Origin: Sphingobacterium paludis
GTDB lineage: Bacteria; Bacteroidota; Bacteroidia; Sphingobacteriales; Sphingobacteriaceae
Assembly: GCF_004364125.1 (NCBI RefSeq)
Contig: NZ_SNZV01000009.1
Location: forward strand, 124,001 to 188,000
Length of the DNA stretch: 64,000 nt
Direction: 5' to 3'
The notes under the pieces: model-generated
Told to the model about the DNA's origin: nothing
Database searches by the model: none
What the model saw: the letters and a program-made list of their open reading frames with translations, nothing else
Shown: one piece after another, positions 27,598-35,822 of the stretch
Layout: every line of letters begins with the position of its first letter
Position numbering within the stretch: the first letter of the stretch is position 1
Made by a program: the position numbers and the translations under genes

Positions 27598-27972
27598 ATG
27601 GCAACTGGTGGTGATAAAGTATTTGATATTAAAGAGCGAACATTTTTGTTTGCTAAAGCGGTCATCTTCTTCGTCAAAACGGTTAAGATCGAACGTGTTT
27701 TTATGTCTCTTTTTGTTCAACTTGTTCGAAGTGCCACTTCTGTAGGTGCAAATATTGCTGAAGGAAAATCGGGCTCATCACGAAATGACTTCTTGAAATT
27801 CCACATCATCGCACTGAAATCTGCTAATGAAACAACGTATTGGCTGAGGTTGATTAAGGACACATTGGAAGTTCAGGTAACAAAAATCGAAGAATTGATC
27901 GAGGAAATCGAAGAAATTACGAAGATTCTGGCGACAATTATTTTGAAGAATAAAGCAGCTTCAAGTGTGTAA
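27598..27972 (+). CDS. Four-helix bundle protein of the 23S rRNA intervening-sequence family
   Basis: A 124-residue, mostly helical protein. The core RSATSVGANIAEGKSGSSRNDFLKFHIIALKSANETTYWL is the signature of the small four-helix bundle family first described in 23S rRNA intervening sequences and now found in many Bacteroidota intergenic sites. Molecular function is not established; the family forms homopentamers. Here it sits between ilvB and ilvN, flanked on both sides by degenerate repeat arrays C and D, in the same direction. It has no known role in amino acid synthesis, so it is probably a later insertion into the operon. Confidence 0.9.
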   Translation: MATGGDKVFDIKERTFLFAKAVIFFVKTVKIERVFMSLFVQLVRSATSVGANIAEGKSGSSRNDFLKFHIIALKSANETTYWLRLIKDTLEVQVTKIEELIEEIEEITKILATIILKNKAASSV

Positions 27973-27983
27973 GCTCCAGCTTT

Positions 27984-28020
27984 TTTTACTTTTTAATTTT
28001 GAATTTTAAATTTTTAAAAA
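27984..28020. repeat. T-rich degenerate repeat before ilvN (array D)
   Basis: A short array (ACTTTTTAATTTTGAATTTTAAATTTTT) of the same word family fills the gap between the four-helix bundle gene and the ilvN ATG. Confidence 0.6.
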
Positions 28021-28611
28021 ATGGAAAAACAAGAATATACCATCACCTTGTACACAGAGAACTCTATCGGTATGATTGGGCGTATCTCGGGTATATTTTC
28101 CAGACGGAAAATAAACATTGAAAGCTTAAACACCTCGCCATCTGAGGTCGAAAATATACATCGTTTTACGATCTTAATTACCGAATCAGAAGAAGTGGTG
28201 CGTAAACTGTGTCGCCAAATTGAGAAGCAGGTCGAGGTTTTAAAAGCATACTACAACACCGATGAAGAGCTCATATGGCAGGAACAGGCCTTGTATAAAG
28301 TACCAACGGACATTATTGCGGAGAAGGCGCCCGTAGAGCGTTTGTTACGTGAGTACGGTGCTTCCGCCGTCGTGATCCGCAACGACTACACTGTTTTTGA
28401 AACCGCTGGACACCGCGAGGAAATTGACAAGCTAACCGCCGAGCTAACCAAATACAGATTGATTGAGTTTGTACGGGGTGCCCGCATCGCTATCATCAAA
28501 GACAGTGCTGGATTCCACACCAAGCTCAAGCAATTTGAGCGTGAAGAACCAGCGCCTGAAGTGGTGGAAAATGAATTTTTAGATCAAGGCGATAACGTCT
28601 TCACAATGTAA
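28021..28611 (+). CDS. ilvN: Acetolactate synthase, small (regulatory) subunit
   Basis: A 196-residue regulatory subunit that confers valine feedback inhibition and activates IlvB. The N-terminal ACT domain (YTITLYTENSIGMIGRISGIFSRRKINIESLN) is followed by the C-terminal domain of the AHAS small subunit (EYGASAVVIRNDYTVFETAGHREEIDKL). Length and architecture fit the family. It ends 6 nt before the DinB-like gene. Confidence 0.96.
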   Translation: MEKQEYTITLYTENSIGMIGRISGIFSRRKINIESLNTSPSEVENIHRFTILITESEEVVRKLCRQIEKQVEVLKAYYNTDEELIWQEQALYKVPTDIIAEKAPVERLLREYGASAVVIRNDYTVFETAGHREEIDKLTAELTKYRLIEFVRGARIAIIKDSAGFHTKLKQFEREEPAPEVVENEFLDQGDNVFTM

Positions 28612-28617
28612 TACGAC

Positions 28618-29085
28618 ATGGACAACGTTTTCAACTTCATTATAGACACCCGTAAGGCCTTTATCGAACTGATCGATAGCCTATCCGTAGAAGAGCTCAA
28701 TCAAATTCCAGAAGGATTTAACAATAACATCATCTGGAACTTCGGCCATATTGTAGTCAGTACACAGGGTCTTTGTTACCTGCGCACCGGCATCAAATCG
28801 GACAGCTCTTTTATCAAGTATCTCTCCGCTTACGCCAAAGGCACAAAACCTACGTATACCGTCGATGCAGAAGAAATTGCAGATCTACGCGCGCTAGCTT
28901 TATCGACTATCCAGCAGATTCATGCCGATTACGACAAGGGGATTTTCAACGCCATTACTCCGTTTGAAACATCCACCTATAAATCCAGCCTCAACAGCAT
29001 CGAAGAGGTACTCATCACAACTGTCGGACATGATAACCTACATTTTGGTTATGCTCTAGCGCAACGCAGAGCAGTAAAAAAATAG
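28618..29085 (+). CDS. DinB-superfamily protein
   Basis: A 155-residue four-helix protein of the DinB/YfiT-like metal-binding superfamily. The expected histidine triad is present: H44 (WNFGHIV) and H138/H142 (TVGHDNLHFGYAL). Superfamily members include thiol transferases and many uncharacterised enzymes. It starts 6 nt after ilvN and precedes ilvC by 40 nt, so it is co-transcribed with the BCAA genes, but no link to that pathway is known. The substrate is unknown. Confidence 0.85.
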   Translation: MDNVFNFIIDTRKAFIELIDSLSVEELNQIPEGFNNNIIWNFGHIVVSTQGLCYLRTGIKSDSSFIKYLSAYAKGTKPTYTVDAEEIADLRALALSTIQQIHADYDKGIFNAITPFETSTYKSSLNSIEEVLITTVGHDNLHFGYALAQRRAVKK

Positions 29086-29125
29086 TATTTGACTTCTAAA
29101 AACAAAAAAAATTAATAATAAAACA

Positions 29126-30607
29126 ATGGCAAATTATTTCAACACATTACCGCTTAGAGAACAACTAGAACAGTTGAGTCATGCAGAATTTATGGAAACA
29201 GCAGAATTCGCAGATGGAGTAAACGCTTTAAAAGGTAAAAAAATCGTAATTGTAGGTGCTGGTGCACAAGGCTTAAACCAAGGTTTGAACCTCAGAGATA
29301 GCGGTCTCGATATTTCCTACGCGCTACGTAAAGAAGCTATTGAACAAAAAAGAGATTCCTGGAAAAATGCTACGGACAACAATTTCACTGTCGGCACATA
29401 CGACGAGTTAATTCCTACGGCTGACCTTGTGATCAACTTGACCCCAGATAAACAACACACGGCAGTAATCAATGCAGTTATGCCCTTGATGAAACAAGGT
29501 GCTGCACTTTCTTATTCCCACGGATTTAATATTGTGGAGGAAGGCATGCAGATCCGTAAAGATATCACCGTTTTGATGGTGGCCCCAAAATGTCCAGGCT
29601 CTGAGGTTCGCGCAGAATACTTGAGAGGCTTCGGTGTACCAACCTTAATCGCCGTGCACCCCGAGAACGATCCGGAAGGAAAAGGATGGGCTTATGCAAA
29701 AGCCTATTGTGTAGGGACGGGCGGACACCATGCCGGCGTTTTGAAATCATCCTTCGTGGCCGAAGTAAAATCAGATTTGATGGGCGAGCAAACTATCCTT
29801 TGTGGTTTGTTGCAAACAGGTTCTATCCTGTCGTTCGACAAGATGGTGGAAAAAGGCATCGATGCGGGTTACGCGTCCAAGCTGGTACAATATGGTGTAG
29901 AGGTCATTACTGAAGCGTTGAAGCATGGTGGCGTAAGCGGCATGCTTGACCGTTTATCAAATCCGGCGAAGATCAAAGCCTTCCAAATCTCTGAAGAGTT
30001 AAAAGATATCATGCGACCGTTGTTCCAAAAACACCAAGATGATATCATGTCTGGCGAATTCAGCAAAACCATGATGGAAGACTGGGCGAACGGCGATGTG
30101 AACTTACTGAAATGGCGCGCAGAAACAGGCGAAACAGCTTTCGAAAAAACGCCAGCTGGCGATGTGAAAATTGGCGAACAAGAATATTTTGACAACTATG
30201 TACTCATGGTCGCTTTCGTAAGAGCTGGTGTTGAGTTGGCTTTCGAAACCATGGTAGAAGCCGGTATCAAGCCAGAATCTGCGTATTACGAGTCCCTGCA
30301 CGAAACGCCGTTGATCGCGAATACCATTGCACGTAAAAAACTATTTGAAATGAACCGTGTGATTTCTGATACCGCAGAATACGGCTGTTACCTATTTGAC
30401 CAAGCTTGTAAGCCTTTATTGGCCGACTTCATGAAAAAGGTAGATACAGACTTAGTAGGCAAAAACTTTAACGAAGGAAAAGACGGATCGGTAGATAATG
30501 TACAATTGGTTCAGGTAAACGAAATTTTACGCAGCCACCCGGTCGAGGTCGTTGGTGTGAAATTGCGTAAAGCCATGACAGCGATGAAAACCATTAAAAC
30601 TGTCTAA
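29126..30607 (+). CDS. ilvC: Ketol-acid reductoisomerase, class II (long form)
   Basis: A 493-residue NADPH-dependent enzyme that isomerises and reduces acetolactate and acetohydroxybutyrate. The Rossmann motif GAGAQGLNQGLNLRDSG lies near residue 41. The length and the duplicated C-terminal knotted domain identify the class II (E. coli/plant-type) form. The leader AATTAATAATAAAACA before the ATG is AT-rich, as usual in this phylum. Confidence 0.98.
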   Translation: MANYFNTLPLREQLEQLSHAEFMETAEFADGVNALKGKKIVIVGAGAQGLNQGLNLRDSGLDISYALRKEAIEQKRDSWKNATDNNFTVGTYDELIPTADLVINLTPDKQHTAVINAVMPLMKQGAALSYSHGFNIVEEGMQIRKDITVLMVAPKCPGSEVRAEYLRGFGVPTLIAVHPENDPEGKGWAYAKAYCVGTGGHHAGVLKSSFVAEVKSDLMGEQTILCGLLQTGSILSFDKMVEKGIDAGYASKLVQYGVEVITEALKHGGVSGMLDRLSNPAKIKAFQISEELKDIMRPLFQKHQDDIMSGEFSKTMMEDWANGDVNLLKWRAETGETAFEKTPAGDVKIGEQEYFDNYVLMVAFVRAGVELAFETMVEAGIKPESAYYESLHETPLIANTIARKKLFEMNRVISDTAEYGCYLFDQACKPLLADFMKKVDTDLVGKNFNEGKDGSVDNVQLVQVNEILRSHPVEVVGVKLRKAMTAMKTIKTV

Positions 30608-30660
30608 TTTTTCGTAATTTAGACGGCCAAAAAGGAGTAATGTAAAAAGCATGACATGCA

Positions 30661-30747
30661 CGTCATTGCGAGAAGGAGGAACGACGACGCGGCAATCTTA
30701 CGTTTGAAAAAATGCAGATTGCCGCGTCATACTTCCTCGCAATGACG
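30661..30747. repeat. Palindromic intergenic repeat, copy P1
   Basis: The left arm starts CGTCATTGCGAG and ends GACGCGGCAATCT (30661-30698). The right arm begins AGATTGCCGCGTC and ends CTCGCAATGACG (30716-30747). Both end blocks pair without mismatch, over 12 and 13 bp, with a less regular middle. It lies between ilvC and leuC and may also serve as an mRNA hairpin. Three relatives are at 37022, 40943 and 48137. Confidence 0.9.
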
Positions 30748-30897
30748 CATTTTTACGCTCGTCATATCTTATCTTCAGACAGACTCCTTCAACTACCAGC
30801 CTTCCTGAAATAGCTGAATCAGGAAGCAAGAAAGACGTTTAAGCGATCTTTCTGATTTTAAAAAAGATACTTTTCAGCAATTATAGAGAAAGAGAAA

Positions 30898-32295
30898 ATG
30901 GGAAAAACATTAGTAGAGAAGATTTGGGATGCGCATGTTGTCAAGCGTGAAGAGGGCTTCCCCGACATCCTGTACATCGACACACACCTTATCCATGAAG
31001 TAACCTCGCCGCAAGCCTTTGATGGCCTACGTAAGCGCGGTTTGCCAGTACTTCGTCCATCACAGACGGTAGCGACAGCCGATCACAACGTGCCTACGCT
31101 AAATCAGCACCTGCCGATCAAAGAAGAATTATCGCGTTATCAGGTGGACATGCTGACGAAAAACACCTCGGAATTTGGGGTGGAGCTCTATGGCTTGGGG
31201 CATCCTTATCAAGGGATTGTGCACGTTATCGGTCCCGAGCTAGGCATCACGCAGCCGGGAAAGACCATGGTTTGTGGGGATAGCCATACCTCAACGCACG
31301 GCGCTTTTGGAGCCATTGCTTTTGGTATCGGCACATCACAGGTAGAGCAGGTCTTTGCCACCCAATGCTTATTGCAACAAAAGCCCAAAACGATGAAGAT
31401 TGAGGTGAACGGCGAGCTAGCTGCAGGTGTGGGTGCAAAAGATATCATCTTATACATCATCTCTAAAATATCCGCAGCTGGCGGAACTGGATATTTCGTA
31501 GAGTATGCCGGATCTGCCATTCGCGGATTGAGCATGGAAGGTCGTATGACGATCTGTAACATGAGTATCGAAATGGGTGCACGTGGCGGCCTTATCGCTC
31601 CGGATCAAACAACGTTCGACTACGTGGAAGGGCGCGAGTTTGCGCCAAAAGGAGCAGACTGGGACAAAGCTTTGGCTTATTGGAAAACGTTGTACTCTGA
31701 TGAAGAGGCTGTGTTTGACGCCGTTCTTGAATACGACGCGGCAGACATCCAGCCGATGATTACCTACGGTACCAACCCAGGAATGGGGATCGGTATCACG
31801 GAAAACATCCCGACAACCACTTCACAACCGGAAAGCGAACGCCCATCTTACCAAAAGGCCATCGACTACATGGGATTTCATGATGGCGAATCTGTACTCG
31901 GTAAAGCAGTGGATTACGTCTTTATCGGTAGCTGTACCAACTCTCGCATCGAAGATTTAAGAGAGGTTGCGGCTTTTGTACAAGGAAAACAAAAAGCGGA
32001 AAACGTCGAGGTATGGATTGTGCCGGGGTCTAAGCAAGTTGAAGCACAAGCTAAGGAAGAAGGAATTGATAAGATCTTCGAGCAAGCAGGTTTCGCTTTG
32101 CGTGAACCAGGCTGTTCCGCATGCTTAGGCATGAATGAAGACAAGATACCAGCCGGTAAATATTGCGTATCAACCTCAAACAGAAACTTTGAGGGACGCC
32201 AAGGGCCGAATGCGCGCACGATGCTGGCCAGTCCATTGACTGCCGCAGCAGCAGCTGTAACCGGTAAGATCGTTGATATTCGACAGTTAATTTAA
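30898..32295 (+). CDS. leuC: 3-isopropylmalate dehydratase, large subunit
   Basis: The 465-residue large subunit of isopropylmalate isomerase (leucine synthesis), an aconitase-family 4Fe-4S enzyme. The cluster cysteines are in FIGSCTNSRIEDL and GCSACLGMNEDK; other motifs are VCGDSHTSTHGAFGAIAFGIGTSQVE and SNRNFEGRQG. It is followed by leuD after about 100 bp of repeat. Confidence 0.98.
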   Translation: MGKTLVEKIWDAHVVKREEGFPDILYIDTHLIHEVTSPQAFDGLRKRGLPVLRPSQTVATADHNVPTLNQHLPIKEELSRYQVDMLTKNTSEFGVELYGLGHPYQGIVHVIGPELGITQPGKTMVCGDSHTSTHGAFGAIAFGIGTSQVEQVFATQCLLQQKPKTMKIEVNGELAAGVGAKDIILYIISKISAAGGTGYFVEYAGSAIRGLSMEGRMTICNMSIEMGARGGLIAPDQTTFDYVEGREFAPKGADWDKALAYWKTLYSDEEAVFDAVLEYDAADIQPMITYGTNPGMGIGITENIPTTTSQPESERPSYQKAIDYMGFHDGESVLGKAVDYVFIGSCTNSRIEDLREVAAFVQGKQKAENVEVWIVPGSKQVEAQAKEEGIDKIFEQAGFALREPGCSACLGMNEDKIPAGKYCVSTSNRNFEGRQGPNARTMLASPLTAAAAAVTGKIVDIRQLI

Positions 32296-32324
32296 ACGTT
32301 GAAAAGATAGCTTTAGTGTTCTAT

Positions 32325-32392
32325 TCCCACTTTTCTAGTTTTTTGACTTTTAATTTTTAACTTCTTACTTCTTTAACTTTTTACTTTTCAAA
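32325..32392. repeat. Degenerate TTTTGACTT-type array before leuD (array F)
   Basis: About six imperfect ACTTTT/TTGACTTTTAA/ACTTCTTACTT words fill the leuC-leuD gap and run up to the leuD ATG. Confidence 0.7.
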
Positions 32393-32977
32393 ATGAAAAA
32401 ATTTGAAAAATTAACGTCTCAAGTGGTGCCGCTACCAATTGAGAATATAGATACCGACCAGATCATTCCTGCACGTTTTCTAAAGGCAACAACACGGGAA
32501 GGTTTTGGTGATAATTTATTCCGTGACTGGCGGTACGAAGCCGACAACCAGCCCAAAGCGGATTTCGTGATGAATAACCCAACGTTCTCCGGTAAGATTT
32601 TGGTTGCCGGGAAAAACTTTGGTTGCGGATCCAGTCGTGAACATGCCGCTTGGGCTATTCAAGATTACGGATTTGACGTGGTCATCAGCTCCTTCTTTGC
32701 CGATATCTTCAAGGGAAATGCCTTAAATAACGGCGTACTGCCCATTCAGGTACCCGAGGAATTTTTGCAGAAGATCTTTACTGTAGTTTTTGCAAATCCT
32801 ACCAGTACGGTATCTGTAAATTTAGAAACCCAAATGGTGAGTATTGACGAGACCGGGGAAAACTATTCCTTTGAGATCAACGCTTACAAAAAATCATGCT
32901 TGATTAATGGTTATGATGACATCGATTTCATCTTAAGCCACAAAAGCGAAATCGAGCAATTCGAAAAAAACAGATAA
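32393..32977 (+). CDS. leuD: 3-isopropylmalate dehydratase, small subunit
   Basis: The 194-residue swivel-domain subunit that completes the LeuCD isomerase. Diagnostic stretches are NIDTDQIIPARFLK and GKNFGCGSSREHAAWAI. The stop codon overlaps the ATG of the ABC ATPase gene by one base (TAATG). Confidence 0.97.
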   Translation: MKKFEKLTSQVVPLPIENIDTDQIIPARFLKATTREGFGDNLFRDWRYEADNQPKADFVMNNPTFSGKILVAGKNFGCGSSREHAAWAIQDYGFDVVISSFFADIFKGNALNNGVLPIQVPEEFLQKIFTVVFANPTSTVSVNLETQMVSIDETGENYSFEINAYKKSCLINGYDDIDFILSHKSEIEQFEKNR

Positions 32978-34446
32978 TGTCAAACCCCGTCGTCCATATC
33001 GTCAACTTAAATCTGCAATACGCCGGAACTCCGGTGCTGTGCAATCTAAATTGGCGTATATATCCGGGCGAGCATTGGGTCATTGCCGGGAAAAGCGGCT
33101 CGGGCAAATCATCATTGGCCAAAGCTATGGTGAAGCAGGAAAAAGCTTCAGGAGAAGTCATCTTCACGTTTGACCCGGATAATCCTATGCCTGCACAGGC
33201 ATTCTATGTCGCAAATTGGTATCAGTTCGCGAATCTGGAGGGGGATCGCAATTTCTATTACCAACAACGCTATAATAAACAGCAACAAAACGATACCTTG
33301 ACCGTTTATGCTGACCTGATCCACTTCGGAAAAAAATACCAGCTTAACTTTCAAGATGCAGAGCCCATTTTACAGGCTCTGGGGTTCGAAAATTGCCGCG
33401 AAACGCAACTTATCGAGCTTTCCAGTGGTGAGCATAAAAAGCTTCAACTGGTGCAAGCACTGTGGCTTCGGCCGCAACTGCTCATCCTTGATGAGCCCTA
33501 TACAGGCTTAGATAAACGCTCACGCAAAAACCTCAACAGCATATTGGATGGTATGGCCAACGTGGGAACCACGCTCGTGCTGATTAGCAACGACCGCAAC
33601 ATTCCAGATGCCGTCAATCGCTATGCACAGATCGAAGATGGACAACTCCATCCGGTTTCCGATCTGGATGAAATCAAGCAGGACGAGGAAAGGCAACAAA
33701 AGCCCTTCCCCTACTTTCTACAAAAAGCACCCGCTGTGGATAACGATACGATGATCGAGCTGCGGAACGTGTCCGTGCGTTACGGCGAAAAACAAGTATT
33801 GAAAAACATCAGCTGGCGCGTGCAGGCGGGCGAAAAATGGCTTCTACAAGGACCAAATGGCTCTGGAAAGTCCACCTTGCTCAGCCTTTTAAATGGTGAT
33901 CATCCGCAAGCCTACACCAGTGCTATCTTCCTCTTCGGGAACAAACGAGGATCGGGAGAAAGTATCTGGGATATCAAACAGAAAATAGGGATTATATCGC
34001 CGGAGCTCCATTGGTATTTTGACAAAAATGCTACGGTATGGCACGCCATAGCATCCGGCTTTTACGACAGCATCGGCTGGTTCTTGCAAGTAAAATACGA
34101 AGAGAAAAAACAAATCGAACAGCTGTTGGATTTCTTTGATCTCTTGGAAGATAAAGATAAATTGCTGCACACCCTCCCTTTAGGGAAGCAACGGCTGGCA
34201 CTTCTAGCGCGCACCATTATCAAAAACCCGCAACTATTGATCTTGGATGAGCCTTGCCAAGGCTTGGACCGATCGCAAACTGCGCACTTCAATGCCGTAC
34301 TGGATGAACTTAGCGGCTATGGAAAAACGCTAATTTATGTGGGGCACTATGAATCGCAACTTCCGGCTTGTTTAGACAATAGACTGGTTTTGGAAAAAGG
34401 GGAAGTGGTCATTTCCGAACATATAAACAGAACAACAGTATATTAG
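32977..34446 (+). CDS. Tandem ABC ATPase, ModF-like, without membrane domain
   Basis: A 489-residue soluble protein with two ABC nucleotide-binding domains. Domain 1 (about 1-230) has Walker A GKSGSGKSS, the signature LSSGE and Walker B LLILDEP. Domain 2 (about 255-480) has GPNGSGKST, a degenerate signature LPLGKQR and LLILDEP. It resembles the E. coli ModF/PhrA group, whose function is poorly defined. It is translationally coupled to leuD and lies before leuB, yet has no known role in leucine synthesis. No transmembrane partner is encoded nearby. The altered signature of domain 2 suggests one weak ATP site. Confidence 0.88.
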   Translation: MSNPVVHIVNLNLQYAGTPVLCNLNWRIYPGEHWVIAGKSGSGKSSLAKAMVKQEKASGEVIFTFDPDNPMPAQAFYVANWYQFANLEGDRNFYYQQRYNKQQQNDTLTVYADLIHFGKKYQLNFQDAEPILQALGFENCRETQLIELSSGEHKKLQLVQALWLRPQLLILDEPYTGLDKRSRKNLNSILDGMANVGTTLVLISNDRNIPDAVNRYAQIEDGQLHPVSDLDEIKQDEERQQKPFPYFLQKAPAVDNDTMIELRNVSVRYGEKQVLKNISWRVQAGEKWLLQGPNGSGKSTLLSLLNGDHPQAYTSAIFLFGNKRGSGESIWDIKQKIGIISPELHWYFDKNATVWHAIASGFYDSIGWFLQVKYEEKKQIEQLLDFFDLLEDKDKLLHTLPLGKQRLALLARTIIKNPQLLILDEPCQGLDRSQTAHFNAVLDELSGYGKTLIYVGHYESQLPACLDNRLVLEKGEVVISEHINRTTVY

Positions 34447-34578
34447 ATTAGCTACCGATGCGTGGTGCAGGGAGACGGGTTACAAATTAGAAAATTAAGT
34501 AAATATAATAGGTAAAGTAAACAGCAGCAGGATGTACAGCAAAACGCGACAGCCGTTATACTTTCCAAGGTAAGCAAG

Positions 34579-35655
34579 ATGAAAAAAAATATTTTAATTA
34601 TACCGGGCGACGGCATCGGACAAGAGGTTACTACCTGGGGAAAGCAGGTATTAGAAACAGTAGCACAGGCGTATGGTCATGATTTTAGTTTCGATGAGGC
34701 TATCATGGGGCATACTGCAATTGAGGCGACCGGCAACCCATTGCCAGATGAAACACTCGAAAAAGCCAAAGCTTCAGACGCCATTCTTTTCGGCGCGATC
34801 GGGCATGCAAAGTATGACAATGATCCATCAGCAAAAGTGCGTCCCGAACAAGGTCTATTAAAAATCCGTAAAGAGTTGGGCTTGTATGCGAACCTCAGAC
34901 CCATTCTTCTTTTCGATGAATTGTTGGACGCGTCCAGCCTGAAGCCGGAGGTGCTACGTGGAACAGATATTTTATTCTTCCGGGAGTTGACTGGTGATGT
35001 TTATTTCGGCGAGAAAAAACGGAACGAAGATAACAGCTTTGCTTCGGACTTAATGAACTACCACCGCTATGAGGTAGAGCGCATTGCGCGCAAAGCCTAT
35101 GATGCTGCGCGCACCCGTAACAAGCGACTGTGTTCTGTTGACAAAGCCAATGTCTTGGAAACATCAAGATTATGGCGCGAGGTGGTGCAAGAGATCGCAA
35201 AAGAGTATTCCGATGTAGAGACCGAGCATATGTTTATCGACAATGCCGCTATGCAGTTGGTGAAGAACCCTAAAAAGTTTGACGTGGTGCTTACGGCTAA
35301 TCTTTTCGGCGACATCTTGACGGATGAAGCGTCACAAATTGCCGGATCGATGGGTATGCTTGCATCAGCTTCTATTGGGGATGGTACCGGATTCTTCGAG
35401 CCTATACATGGATCGGCTCACGATATTGCAGGACAGAACAAAGCAAATCCGTTAGCCTCTATCCTTTCAGCAGCATTAATGCTCGATATTGCTTTTGGAC
35501 TTCAGGAAGAAGCCAAAGCTGTGACGAACGCTGTAGCCGAAACGTTGAAAGCCGGTTGGAGAACAGGCGATATTGCCAATGCCGAAACAGCTGCCCATAA
35601 CATTTTGGGAACAAACGAAATGGGAGCAAAAGTGCTATCCTTTTTCAAGAAGTAA
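34579..35655 (+). CDS. leuB: 3-isopropylmalate dehydrogenase
   Basis: A 358-residue NAD-dependent decarboxylating dehydrogenase of leucine synthesis. Motifs: IPGDGIGQEV, LRP (LGLYANLRPILLF), RELTGDVYFGE, and FEPIHGSAHDIAGQNKANP. The length is normal. A gap of 132 bp without notable structure separates it from the ABC gene. Confidence 0.98.
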   Translation: MKKNILIIPGDGIGQEVTTWGKQVLETVAQAYGHDFSFDEAIMGHTAIEATGNPLPDETLEKAKASDAILFGAIGHAKYDNDPSAKVRPEQGLLKIRKELGLYANLRPILLFDELLDASSLKPEVLRGTDILFFRELTGDVYFGEKKRNEDNSFASDLMNYHRYEVERIARKAYDAARTRNKRLCSVDKANVLETSRLWREVVQEIAKEYSDVETEHMFIDNAAMQLVKNPKKFDVVLTANLFGDILTDEASQIAGSMGMLASASIGDGTGFFEPIHGSAHDIAGQNKANPLASILSAALMLDIAFGLQEEAKAVTNAVAETLKAGWRTGDIANAETAAHNILGTNEMGAKVLSFFKK

Positions 35656-35694
35656 TAGGATAAAACGATGAAAGTCATACTCAACAATTGATTT

Positions 35695-35819
35695 GTTACT
35701 TTTAATAGGATTTTTAACTTTCGGCTTAATAATTTTGAATTTTAACTTTTGACTTATCGCTTTTTGAATTTTGACTTGTCACTTTTGACTTTTTAATTTT
35801 AACTTTTTAATTTTTATCA
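35695..35819. repeat. Degenerate TTTTGACTT array before leuA (array G)
   Basis: About ten words of the family (ACTTTTGACTTATCGC, TTTTGACTTGTCAC, TTTTGACTTTTTAA and variants) fill the leuB-leuA gap and end a few bases before the leuA ATG. Confidence 0.8.
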
Positions 35820-35822
35820 GTT

